Assembly (NCBI GenBank): GCA_025267735.1
Contig: CM046295.1
Coordinates: forward strand, 11,233,167 to 11,297,166
DNA: 64,000 nt
Reading direction: 5' to 3'
From: Mactra quadrangularis
Lineage: Eukaryota; Mollusca; Bivalvia; Venerida; Mactridae
The notes below the pieces were generated by a model. It searched no databases. It was given only the letters and a program-made list of their open reading frames with translations, and was not told the DNA's origin. Shown one piece after another: positions 1 through 11,500 of the stretch (positions are counted from its first letter, which is position 1; the number at the start of each line of letters is the position of its first letter). A program made the position numbers and the translations under genes.

Positions 1-59
1 GTGCGTCTGATTTATTGATGACAGGAAAAAAGGACGACGATTAACACGTCTCATTTCTG

Positions 60-715
60 AAACCCGCTTACTATACTCGACAGCTTCGCTGTCTTGTAAT
101 AAGTATAAGGAGTTATAAACCTAGTCACATGGGATGTGGTTGATAATAAAAAAACATATATTTAAAGTTTGAAGTCAATACCTTAAGAAATAAAACAGTT
201 GCAGTAAAAACAAACATTTTTTAAATTTCAAGGGGAGATAATTCTGAAAAAATATATTTGGAGTTATACACCTTGTCACATGAGATGTGGTTGATAATAA
301 GGAATGTACATTTAAAGTTTGAAGTCAATACCTATAGAAATAAAACAGTTGCAGTAAAAACAAACACTTTTTAAAGAAAACTCTAAGTTCAAGGGGAGAT
401 AATTCTGAAAAAATATATTTGGAGTTATACACCTTGTCACATGAGATGTGGTTGATAATAGGAATGTACATTCAAAGTTTGAAGTCAATACCTAAAGGAA
501 TAAAACAGTTGCAGTAAAAACAAACATTTTTGAAAGAAAACTCTTAAGTTCAAGGGGAGATAATTCTGGAAAAAAAATATATTTAGAGTTATGAACCTTG
601 TCACATGAAATGTGGTTGATAGTAAGGAACATATATTTAAAGTTTGAAGTTAATATCTTAAGAAATAATAAAGATATAGAAGAAAGTATTTTACTGCACA
701 AAAACTTTAATCAGA
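60..715. repeat. Tandem array of ~160-bp units (about 4 copies)
   Basis: The phrase GGAGTTATA..CCT.GTCACATG recurs near 109, 261, 421 and 585. Each copy is followed by the same TGTGGTTGATA, AAAGTTTGAAGT and AAAACAGTTGCAGT blocks, giving a period of about 152-164 bp. The copies differ by scattered substitutions and small indels. No coding function is visible; the short minus-strand open frame across it is a by-product of the repeat. Confidence 0.85.
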
Positions 716-718
716 AAG

Positions 719-753
719 GTGGACGCGGACGCGGACGCGGACGCCGACGCTGG
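719..753. repeat. GGACGC hexamer microsatellite
   Basis: Four to five consecutive GGACGC-type hexamers directly follow the 160-bp array, in otherwise AT-rich DNA. Confidence 0.75.
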
Positions 754-790
754 GGCGAGTAGGAGAGCTCTACATTACTACGTAAAGTCG

Positions 791-1043
791 AGCTAAAAAT
801 CATTTATGAAATCATTTCTACGGCCATTCTCACAAAATTCTCACTGATTCTATATCATGTAGGGCAGTTATCAGTCACAGACGGAGGTATGTCACCTTGT
901 AACTGGTAAACAGCTATAAATCTAGAGATTTAGCCTTTCCAGGAACAGTGAGTAGTTAGACTGACAGTGGTGATATGAACAATATATGAGTAGCTACGGC
1001 GTGAAACCGAACTGAAAATAACAAAACAAACCATAAATACAAG
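791..1043 (+). repeat. V-SINE (RUDI-like) body, copy 1
   Basis: The segment carries the same ordered blocks as the better-preserved copy at 27594-27890: TTTCTACGGCCATTCTC, ATCATGTAGGGCAGTTATCAGTCAC, GAGATTTAGCCTTTCCAGGAACAGTGAGTAG and a GATATGA..GTTGCT..GCG-like tail. A tRNA-like head is not recognisable here. Assignment to RUDI (a molluscan V-SINE) is by general resemblance and was not searched. Confidence 0.6.
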
Positions 1044-1917
1044 AAATGGCAGTCCGTGTGACCAGAGCTGAAATTACTCAAAATAGGGGTCTGATTATGA
1101 TTTTCATAAAGTAAAGAAGACCCTGGGAACTGGAAACAGAAATCATACCCTTTTATCTAAGTTTTTTGCATAATATATCTTAATCAAAATTCCAATGGAC
1201 ATGCTGCACCCTTCCAATATACATGAACCTTAATCAAAATTCCATTTGATGGACTGCACCCTGCCCCCTTACACACAGCTCTGCTCTATTTACCAAGAGC
1301 AATACTATGCATATTGAAAAAGTGGTACAAACATAATCTGCACTTCTAAGGAGGTTTTAATTGAGCATTACCATATAAAATATAACTAGTAACACACAAT
1401 TAAGTCTGAGCCAGGCATATTGATTTTATATTATCTTTTAATAACAGAGCCACATGTCTAATGAAATACAATAACATTAATACTCAACATATTTGAACAG
1501 TCTTCATGCATATGTCTAAAAATTAGAAATTGATTCTAACAATTTGCGTCATATGAATACAATGAATAAAAGTATAAAATACATTAATTGCCAAAACCCA
1601 CAAGCCCCAAAGCCCCAGACTGGTGAAATTGATTCTTGCTCCAGAAAATTAGGCTAGTGCCCATGATTTAAAACAGTGACTGAAAATATGGCCAAAAAAT
1701 TGGCAAACAATTTTGAAAATATTGGAAAATGCACAAAACAAGATGGATTCAATGCATGATCTAAATTATTCATGTATAATTACCCATATTTTGTGTTTCT
1801 GTACGCTAGCATCATGGAAGGATATAATGTCAAAATATGGGGCATACAAATATTAGGTCATTATAGCCTTCAGTCAAACACTGGGCATTCTTACTAAAAT
1901 TGATATGCAAGGTTTGG
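1044..1917. other. AT-rich DNA without a recognised gene
   Basis: Only one structure is visible. A roughly 43-bp direct duplication around 1178-1262 (TAATCAAAATTCCA followed by CTGCACCCT, twice) sits in otherwise unremarkable AT-rich sequence. Confidence 0.6.
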
Positions 1918-1937
1918 TTTTTTGAGTTTTTTTGTTT

Positions 1938-2135
1938 TTGTTTGGTTTAACGTAGCAACACATTGTAAGGACGATATCAGGGCATTTAGTAAATCCAATT
2001 CTTTATAAATACCATTCCAGGAAAGGCTAAATCTCTGGATTCAGTTTGGAACCAGTTACCAGGCACCTACTTCCATCAGTGACTGATAACTGCCTTACAT
2101 GATTTAGATTCAGTGGTAGGAGGGAAGATCACTGT
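1938..2135 (-). repeat. V-SINE (RUDI-like) body, copy 2, reverse orientation
   Basis: This is the reverse complement of the SINE body. CATTCCAGGAAAGGCTAAAT, CAGTGACTGATAACTGCC and GGTAGGAGGGAA appear in inverted order relative to copies 1 and 4, and the region ends in TTTAACGTAGCAACACATTG. There is no clear tRNA head, so it is probably 5'-truncated. Confidence 0.6.
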
Positions 2136-2189
2136 ACCATGCAATAATTGCAGAAAATTGGACTGAAGGGTATTAATTTTTTTGTTAAT

Positions 2190-2350
2190 AGAAAGGGCTT
2201 TTTTCAGTATTTAGGAAAGGAGCCTGACAAATTTTATATAGAGTGTTAGGGGAAATTTTATCACAATTTCATAGATAGGGGAACAAAAAATCCAAGGAAA
2301 ACTACAAATTTGGGGAAAACTGCATGATTTTAAAGAAATTTAGAGAATGG
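2190..2350 (-). repeat. Dispersed repeat related (inverted) to 14690-14900
   Basis: AGGGCTTTTTTCAGTATTT, GGGGAACAAAAAATCCAA and GGGGAAAACTGCATGATTTTAAAGA match, in reverse complement and in order, blocks at 14690-14900. Family unknown. Confidence 0.55.
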
Positions 2351-2519
2351 AAGGCATCTGTAAACGGCCCCTGTTATATAAGCAAAAACATGTCTAACAG
2401 ACCAACAAAACTTTATGTTTCACTTTAACCCACTGACTAGTCTTATTTTCTATAGGACAACTGACAGTGACCAGTCTGATATGAATGAAAATTGTTCACC
2501 CAATAACCCTCCCTACTAA

Positions 2520-2740
2520 TTCCTTTCCTGAAGGGGGTATATGTTCAAATCCCTTCCATGAAAATTTGACAGCAATGTCAATTTTCTGCAGTATATGGAG
2601 AAGTTTCTTGCCATGTGGAAGGGTAAGTAAGTTCAGGTTATAGACAAAACTCCAGGAAAATCTAGATTAGATGGACTGGCTATCATATAATGACAATAAT
2701 TGTGTTGTCAGAGAATTAAATCCAACAAATAAATAAAACA
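2520..2740 (+). repeat. tRNA-derived SINE, degraded copy (family of 46786-47072)
   Basis: The body (CCCTTCCATGAAAATTTGACA, ATGGAGAAGTTTC, TGGAAGGGTAAGTAAG, CCAGGAAAATCTAGATTAGATG, AATTGTGTTG) follows the complete copy at 46786-47072 in order. A remnant of a Pol III B box (GTTCAAATCCC) is near 2544, and the copy ends with AAATAAATAAA. Confidence 0.65.
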
Positions 2741-3018
2741 AGAAGACCAAATCTTAGGTATAGTACCTTTAAATACAGACAAATAATACTCTGTGGAAAA
2801 AAGGTTACTCTACCTTTAAAATTGTAATTAATTAACAAGATAAAATCTCTAGGAGGGGAGGTAAACATGATTAATAAATATACATTCATGAACCTTATCA
2901 TTATGTCAATAATTGAACAGTATTCATGTAAGACAAAACATTCATTACACTGTAACAAACATTTTTATTGAGTGCTATACACTCCTTATTAGAAAAGTTT
3001 ATAAACCTGCCTACTTAG

Positions 3019-3421
3019 TAGGGGTGTAACAATACAGTATTGCAATACTTATTGTTCTTTGCGCATACATGCATAGCATCAATTAATGCAAGTGCATCGT
3101 CTAAATTGTATCAACATTGTACATAGATATTTGTATATATTTTCAAATGATCTACACGTATTACGCAAATGTTGTAAAAGTTAGAAAAATAGTTTTGAAT
3201 GGACTTTCAAAGATAATTATTCTCTCACTTTACGAAAAATATTTCAAGTTTCCGAACACATTTTAACATTAATTCAAACATTTAAATTTCAGACTTTGAT
3301 AAAAACTATCAGTATGGAACATTACTAGAAAAACCGGTGCAGAGAAAAACGAACCAGTTAAAAACCGTCAGAAGTCGTATTGCAATATTAACCGGTATAT
3401 CGGTTAACCGTTACACCCCTA
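3019..3421. mobile_element. hAT-type MITE, TAGGGGTGTAACAATAC ends, copy 1
   Basis: The element starts TAGGGGTGTAAC and ends GTTACACCCCTA. It is flanked by an imperfect 8-bp duplication (CTACTTAG/CTACATAG, 3011-3018 and 3422-3429). A second copy is at 10217-10675. The interior contains repeated TTGCAATA and ACCGGTT-type motifs. No transposase is present. The hAT class is inferred from the 8-bp duplication. Confidence 0.8.
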
Positions 3422-4245
3422 CTACATAGCAAGGCTGGTATAGTTAAATTTCATTCAACAGTCAGTGACCGACACACTAACTCCACTAATTTAAATCTAA
3501 TTTTATCTATTATTAGTGCAGTCGTACTGTAGTGAATATTCAAATCAGCAGGGTTAATGTATGTCTATGTCCCACTGACAATTGATTAAAAATTTACAAT
3601 AGCATATCTAACTATGAATCCAGGGGTCATGGATTACATTCCAAAAAGAACCTATACACCAAAATGTATTTTTTCATGAAATATTTTCAGGACCTATCTA
3701 CCTCCTACCTTTGTATCAAATAGCAGAGGCATAGGAAGCATTTTCAGATTAGAGGGAATTAAAAGCAATGTGGAAAAAACACAAGTATTGTACAAAGTTG
3801 TTAAGTTAACAGCAAGTAAGCAAAACTGGCCACTTACAGTAACAGTAGATGATCTATAAGCACTAATAACACCTTGCCCCTTTTCTCTCCTCCCTGCCCA
3901 TTGTGCTACACCCAATGCAGAAATAGTTACCCAAAATCATCAACCCCCTGATGTGCCCTGCCCCTTTTCCAGCCCCCGTGCCATTTTCCCAAGTTCTAGA
4001 ATGATCACTTATATGACTACAAATGCAGGTTATACTGTATTAACATATTACATACAATGATATAATTGGCTAAAATTACAAACACTGTTTAAATATAGCA
4101 CAACTGCCACATTTAAAGTAACAAGTAGCTTTGAAATATTCATAATTACTCACTTACTGAAGCATAATAACATATAATTAACATATATCAAATAACACAT
4201 AATTGTACCTTAATGCAACTTGTTCAAAGATTTCAACATAAATTA
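3422..4245. other. No gene or recognisable element seen
   Basis: AT-rich sequence with no conserved coding run, RNA gene or obvious terminal repeats. Confidence 0.5.
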
Positions 4246-4247
4246 TA

Positions 4248-4530
4248 ACAAGAAATGTAATGTGGAAACCACATTAAAGCCGGCTTTTAAAAACTTAAAC
4301 GCAAAAATTACAAAGGGAAATAATCCATAATAAAGGCAGGTAGAGTTGTTTTTACTGTCTTATTCTGTTCATGGCATAGTATGTTATCCTTGTATGAAGT
4401 TTCATTAAGATCGGACAATAAATGGCAGAAATATATGGTAAAGAAAAACTTTAACGCAAATGTTAACAACACCAGACACCTGCCCGCCCGGGTTTTGCCA
4501 AACTATAAGCCAAATTTTTTCGTTTACAAA
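4248..4530 (-). mobile_element. Pearl/Helentron-like non-autonomous element, single-core copy
   Basis: On the - strand it reads from AAATTTGGCTTATAGTTTGGC through GGGCGGGCAGGTGTC and GTTAAC, one core unit (CTGCCATTTATTGTC, ATGAAACTTCATAC, GATTATTTCCC), to a 3' end with AATGTGG/CCACATT hairpin arms and CTTGT. The same layout occurs at 11557, 13089 and 56659. The class is inferred from layout (3' hairpin, tandem core of about 155 bp in the long copy) and was not searched. Confidence 0.7.
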
Positions 4531-5690
4531 CAACTTTTCTAAAACTCTCATAGTTGTAAAGTAGCAATTTGAAACAACACTTTTAGTGAAAACTGACATA
4601 CAACTAAAAAAGAATGATAGTGGTTTTTTAAATATATAAAAACTTTATATACATTAAAACCTACTTTTTAAATAACAGTATTAATGATGATTTCATGGAC
4701 TCCTATCTTATATTTTTACAATCTATAGGGCAGTATGCCTTATAAAATATAATTTTAATAAAATAAGGGACTTTAGTCAGTTATTTCCCCTTGTATACTC
4801 TTCAAATAGGTAGGTCCTATTAGTTGGATTACTCAGATTTTACCCTTACTTTTCAATGTCAATTTGCCAAAATTAATCTTAAATAACTTTTTTGTAAATC
4901 ATTTAATTTGTTGGAAATTCAAGCTAAGTATTTTTAGGGTAAAGAACTATCTTACTTTAAACACTTCTGTTAATATCTTAATTAACAAGTAAGATATTAA
5001 ATGAAATAGTTTGTTATCCTTACATAGGAATTCAATGATAACTTCTGAGGATTCCAACTGTAAGTACCTACTTACCACTTGGATTGCTTCGGATTTTATC
5101 AAGGAAAGATAACTGACTTCCCAATTACAGACACTGACCAGTTATTTCAAAATAAAAAAAAAGATATTAAGTATTGGGGAACTTGCTGCTTTAAAATCTC
5201 ATTATGTATTTGGTTACTGTAGTAATGGTTAATTTAATACAATTTTCGACTCACTTGAGAGTGAATTCTAATACCAATTCCTCAGTACAAACTAGACTAC
5301 ATTACTTTTTTATCAACATTTAGTTAATACCACCTTTACACTGACAAAACAATGGTGTCAAAAGAAGTGATTGTTTTTAAAAAGATGACTGCAACCATAT
5401 TTTAAACTGGGGAAGTAATAATGCCTCATGCCATGCTGCTTTGCATCAATTTTTCAGACATACCATAGCATTTATTTATAAAACTCACTTTTCTTTGAGA
5501 GACCAAGATATCAGGACCCAGGTAACTTTTTCTCCTGACAAAGCAGTAATAGTTACAATAATACTGTTTTTTCTCCTAACCCTTTATGTGGTTAAAATCA
5601 TTATTTTGTTAAATGGGCAGTGGTGCTACATTAACCCATTTGATTTACATGATATAAATCTATCAATCACAGAACATAATGTACCCGTCA
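4531..5690. other. No gene or recognisable element seen
   Basis: AT-rich intergenic DNA. The open frame on the + strand at 5441-5695 has no recognisable domain, poor composition for coding and no splice context, so it is treated as chance. Confidence 0.5.
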
Positions 5691-5702
5691 TTTAAGGTCT
5701 TC

Positions 5703-6075
5703 AGATAATGATCAACTGCTTTATGTACCTAAGCCTAGACTGGAATTTACAAAAAAATCTCTAAATTACTCGGGTCCCAAATTATGGAATGCATTACCAT
5801 ATGAGGTACAATCAGCCAGAAATTTACATTCTTTCAAACATAAATATACTTTGTGGTGGAATACAAAAGTAACTTAAATGATCATTGAGCTGATCTAGTT
5901 TTCCTTATTTCCTATTTATCTCATTGTATATATTTTATAAATGTTTTATTTCAATGTTTATCATGCTTGCTGTACATAATATGTAAATATGTTTTTTTGT
6001 TAAGAGGCTCATAGGGAAGATTGGGCTCTGCCTAACTGTGTTGCCTCTATAAATAAAGTCTTTATTATTATTATA
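5703..6075 (+). mobile_element. 3' tail of a non-LTR retrotransposon (LINE): RT C-terminus plus 3'UTR
   Basis: Translation from about 5706 gives a LINE-type end of ORF2, with YVPKPRLEFTKKSLNYSG then PKLWNALPYEVQSARNLHSF and a TAA at 5875-5877. The WNALP-type motif followed by L-SFK is typical of CR1/RTE/Jockey-group ORF2 C-termini. About 170 bp of 3'UTR follows, with AATAAAG near 6053 and a short TTATTA-like tail. The catalytic part of the reverse transcriptase is absent, so this is a dead 5'-truncated insertion. Confidence 0.75.
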
Positions 6076-6101
6076 ATTATAAGTACGGTATATATAAAAG
6101 T

Positions 6102-6192
6102 GGAGAAATGACCAGGGTAGAGTGGAGAAATGACTACCAAAAAGTGGAGAAATGACCAGAGGAGAAATGACTTAGTGGAGAAACGACCTGTT
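6102..6192. repeat. Irregular GTGGAGAAATGAC tandem motif
   Basis: The motif GTGGAGAAATGAC, or GGAGAAATGAC/GGAGAAACGAC, occurs five times within 90 bp with variable short spacers. Confidence 0.75.
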
Positions 6193-7700
6193 CCCAGTAC
6201 GGTTATACTTAGCAGTCTACGAAACGTCTCTTGTTTGTAGAATTTTGGTTGCCCAAAACAAAATTTTGGTTGCCTAAACTAAGAAGTGGTTGTCCCAGAC
6301 AACCGGACACCCAGTAATTTTGTAGACTGCATAGTATAATTTTGTTCATAATGAATACAGAAGTATTGTATTGAGAATTTAAATCAGTGGGGTTAATGAC
6401 TGTGTGCACCAAAGAAAAAAATGCATCATCTTTTTAATGACTAAATTATGTCAAATAGGCACATTGGGAGTCCAGAAAACATGCCTGACTTGTCATAAAA
6501 ATTTTTTATATAAAATAAGGCCCCAATTCAACAGTTTTTAAGCCATGTGGTGGCAGGCAGAGGACCTAATTACTGTCCTTTGACAGGCCTGTAGAGGTTA
6601 GAACTCTATACACACATATCTTCCACTCTAATGAATAAAGCAGATTTTTTTTGCTGGAGTATGTGGTAAATCCTGCAACCCTGCGAAACACTGTAAACAG
6701 ATTAATAGTCTGTTTCTGTCCATTTTCAACATAATGATACCAAGGGTACTTATTCTAGATCTGACTGCAACTTTAATGATATCCTTCCTTCATTTACTCT
6801 GGCATTGCCTTAAATTTGTTCTTGAATAACACAACACAGTTTTGCCCAAGATGGTAAACATTCAAAAGAAGTGTAATTTGTACACTAATGATGTTCACCT
6901 GCATTGCAAAAATTGGTAAAAAAATTTTAAGCGTTGATAATCAACTTTTGATTTTTTAGGACATTGACGTCAAAGAGAAATTAGCCTGTGAATAAGGATA
7001 CAGCAGAAACTTGTCCAATCAAGTAGACAAATTTTTGCATTACAATGTCATAAAGTACCAAGAATTCATTAATCATGGCATCCATCACTCGGAAAGTTAG
7101 TCTATTGAACCTTTCTCCGATTAATTGATAGTGAACTTTCAACATCAATCATAACAGCAACATCAATACACTGCCGATACAAAATGATGTAAGGAGTACA
7201 AAACAAATTCAACTACTATCAAAACGTAAGTAATAAAAGAAAAATGCACGAAACAACCAAAATAAATAAATTCTGAGGGGCGAAACAGTTTGGGTACGAA
7301 CTGCTAATGAGTCGCACTTAGCAAAATAAATCGATTTTCCAGATGTCCAAAATGAATAACAGACAAATGGATCAATTGATTTATGTAACAGTTATGTGAT
7401 TTAAACGATGGAAATTATTTACCTATTTTGATTTAATCCTTTTAGAGGAATATTGAGTAATAATCGTAAAAATCAATAATTCGTTCACTCTTTGTCATCG
7501 CATTATCATTTCCACAACATTGACCTAGCAACATTTCCGGTTTAAAAATCAAGTCGTTTCCGGAAAGTAGTTCTTGCAAAAATAAATTATAATTTGAATT
7601 ATGATGTAAATTGTGCCTATTAATTTTAAAAGTGAGCACAATTTATATGTATACTTGGCTTTCAATTCAAAATTTGCTAAAATAAACCCTCTTACAAAAT
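6193..7700. other. Upstream intergenic DNA, no gene seen
   Basis: No coding exon, RNA gene or terminal-repeat pair was recognised before the putative HMG20 promoter region. Confidence 0.45.
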
Positions 7701-7793
7701 TTAATTTTTCTGTACGAAATGTGCCCAGTGCGATATTCATACGCGACGCGAGCCATTTCGCCATTTTGGGACAATATAAACTATCCCTCTGGT
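7700..7793 (+). promoter_or_regulatory. Putative HMG20 core promoter and non-coding first exon
   Basis: A locally CpG-richer stretch contains CATACGCGACGCGAGCC and a CGCCATTTTGG motif (YY1-like, common just downstream of animal start sites). It ends at a consensus donor, CTG|GTAAGA, after 7793. The first coding exon at 8541 opens with an acceptor and has the ATG 4 bases in, so an upstream non-coding exon is required, and this is the best candidate. It is inference; transcript data would decide. Confidence 0.4.
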
Positions 7794-8544
7794 AAGAAAT
7801 GCAGATGTAAACAAACGCACATGTGTTTCTGTTGAGCCGGTGCGAATGACAGTTCATAAATTTGCTCTATATTCACTTTATTGTCATTATAATCGCCTGG
7901 TATCAAATGTAAGGACTGATAACATCACTTCAAAATGTAGAGTTTACTTACTAAAGAAATGCATGTTTTGTGGTTTTGCTCATGCCTCACTGTCACTGAT
8001 GTCATGAATATAAATAATGTTTTGTCTATTCTGAAGACTTTACATTCAACTGGTTACACCAGTGAAGTTTTTACCATACCATGTAATCATAATACATGCT
8101 AACAGACATGCTGTCTAGCTTCTATACTAAATAGGTGGATTCTTGAGTCATTAACATAGAAAATATATCCTAATTTGAAACCTTGATTTTATTTACTTAT
8201 GATTTTGACCGGAGGTATGGATTGCAAGTGATAAAAGGTACCAGAGCCATAATGACATGATTGTATACATCTAGCTTTAATAGTGACATTGTAACATGTC
8301 TTATTCCTAAGACTCATAAGGACATGGGTTATATTGCTCGGGGTAATGTGCTCGGGGGCAGGGCAGTCAGGGGGGAAATCCATGCTTTACCTGCCAGAGA
8401 TATTTACTTGCAATTATATCATGATCATAGTATCCCCATATGGCAGGGACATAATATCTAGTGTATCTAATTCCCTGGTGTTATAAGTGATTTGTGCATC
8501 CATGAATTCCAATTAATAGTTTATTTTTTATATTTTGCAGTATC

Positions 8545-11500
8545 ATGGATCTCGGATCTTCATCAAACAGTTCTATGTTAACTGGTTTAAAATTACCATT
8601 TGGATTTGAAGATGATGTGTCGAAAGAAAGCAATGACTTGAATGTGGATGGAAGGTATCATTTCTCTACTTTTATAAAAAATTCTAAATTCTTTACTCTT
8701 GTCTGCAGAAATAGCTGGTAATTAGTCTTCAGGAGTCTTCAGTGTGGACAACAAAAATGTTATAGCTAAATGTACTAAAGAATTTCCAAAGTGTACCTGT
8801 CCATTATTGACTGTAAGTCATTTTTAAGTAGCATGAAGCAATTTTTCTGGGTGCTTAGAATAGATTTAATAGTAATGTAGTTTATATTTCTATAATTTTG
8901 CATTATTCTGCAAAATGTGTATAATGTGGTTGTTATCATAAGTCAAGTTCATTACAGTTCAAAATCAGAAGGATAATAAAAATACTGTGATATTATATTC
9001 AAAGGTATTCAATATTCTACATTATTCAATGGTATTTGGAATTGATTGGCCAAAAAACAACCATATCATTTAATTTAATGTTTCTTGTTTTTGACTTACG
9101 ATGATTTTTATCGTGAGATATAATTTATTGTGAAAAGCAACACCTACTGGTTTGGAGCCCATTTCTTTTAAAAATCTTGTCTCTTGCTACATATATGTTT
9201 ACAGCCTGCTTCTGTATATCATGTAAAAAGAGCACTTTGAATTGAGAAGTTGTAGGTTCAAACTGCACAAAAAAAAAATCTAAATATTAATTCAATTGTG
9301 TCGTACATAACTTAGTTATTCCACTTCACCCAGGTGGAAATAGGTACAGTGAGGTGATTTTAATGATCAGGAGTTATGTTGGGTGTTCCTGGATATGATG
9401 TTAATGAGGATGAAAAAATTATATTTCCACCAAATAGATGCAACTAAATGTTACATATTGTTATGTTACAGTTTTGTTTCTACGGAAGCTACTTTTATTC
9501 AACCACAGTCTATGACAGACACTGCTGAAGGTAATTATTTATTTGTTAACGTATACAATCCCTGATGTTTTTACTTACAATTAAAAAAAGTTACTTTTGA
9601 AAAATATGGTACATGCTTACAAAATTGGATATTTTTTCATTCTTCACGCCATGTCCATCTTTTTGTATGGATTAGATTCATTACATAACTTGTAATTGCA
9701 GACTTATTTGATAATAACAGTTATCTGGAGAAAGCAATTATCTCCCTTTCATATAAAAGACATAGCACTTTTTTATTTGTCAATAAAAGTCTGGGTTAAC
9801 GTAGGGCAAGTTGCCTAAGCATACAGCTATGTATCGCTTTGTGCCATGGTACCCTTTTTACACCAAAAGGCAAAGTATGTGATATCAAATAAAGGGTAAC
9901 AGGGGGAAAAGCGCTAGTTAGTGATATGCTTAGGCAACTCGCCCATTGTTAAGACAGTCTTGTATCAGAACCCTATAAATATATTTAAATTGTGATATAC
10001 ATTTTACAAGATGGAATCTTCTTTTACAATCATGAGTCATGCTTATTCCTGAAATTACATAGTCTTTGGGTGGGGAATGGGGTCTAATTTTGGTCTCAAA
10101 ATTACATGAAAAAAAGGTATTCCTAAAATGTTTCTTTGGCATAAACATAGCTCTGTATTAGGGAGTTTTTGAGTTCTGTTCTATTCCTTACACCCTTTTG
10201 TGTCTTGAATTTGCTCTAGGGGTGTAACAATACGGTAAAAACCGTATTGCAATATATTGCAATACACGAAACCCGTATTGCAATACATCGCAATATATTG
10301 CAATACGTATTGTTCTTTGTGCATACATGCATAGCATGAATTAATGCATGTGCATTTTCTTAATTTGATCAACATCGTACATAGATATTTGTATTTTCGA
10401 ATGATCTACACATATTACACAAATGTTGGAATAAATTAGAAAAAAGGTTTTGAATGGACTTTCAAAGATAATTATTCTCTCACTTTACGAAAAATATTTC
10501 AAGCTTCCGAACACATTTTAACATTTAATCAGACATTTAAATTTCAGACTCTTATAAAACTATAAGTATGGAACATAACTAGAAAAACCGGTTTAGAGAA
10601 AAACGAACCGGTTAAAAATCGTCAGAAGTGGTATTGCAATATTAACCAGTATATCGGTTAACCGTTACACCCCTAATTTGCTCACAAACAAGTTTGTTTC
10701 TGTTTTATTACAGATGTAGGGGGCGCCACTGTACAAGCTGGTCAACCAATCGAGGTGAAGTATTGATTTAACCTGATTTTATCCAGTTACGATAAAAGCT
10801 TATCAAAAATTTTAACTAATAGAGATCATCATGATTGTAAAAGTGTTAACAGACCTGCCTATAAATCTTTGAATTTAGTGTTTTCAGTGCTGTGATTAAA
10901 CTTGGTTCTTTAATATCCAGATTTCATGTATTTTGTTTTTCCCCTTTGATTGAAACAAACTTCACCGTCACAATGAAAATTCAGGTACAAAGAAAAATAT
11001 TTGATCTGTACTCGGTGCTGTTCAGCAATAATGTGTAACAAACTTTGTTTGTACAGCTTGCGCAAGTATTGAAAAAAAAAATTTGAATTCCAAAGTAAGG
11101 TTAATTATTATACTTTAGCTACACAAATGACTAACAGTAACTAACAGTTTTGAAATGATTCATGTTTGATTTGTTATCAGAAGATTGGGACCAACTTGTG
11201 TTATTTTGATTTTATTTATAGAAGCGTAAAGGAGGTTGGCCGAAAGGTAAAAAACGTAGGAAGATGAAAGACACAAATGCACCAAAGCAACCATTGTCTG
11301 GCTATATTAGATTTTTGAATGAACGAAGGGAACGTTTACGGTCAGAACATCCTGGGCTGACGTTTGTTGAAATTACTAGACTGCTCGGATCAGAGTGGAC
11401 GAAACTTCCTCAACATGAAAAACAGGTTTGTAACTCTTTATACCTACATTGAATGAAAGTTTAATGATAAGATTATGGTAGATTTACTCTGTAAGTTAGA

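Noticed and set aside
5441..5695. 84-codon + strand frame before the LINE tail
   Set aside because: No domain, no continuity with the LINE frame, and a composition typical of AT-rich non-coding DNA.
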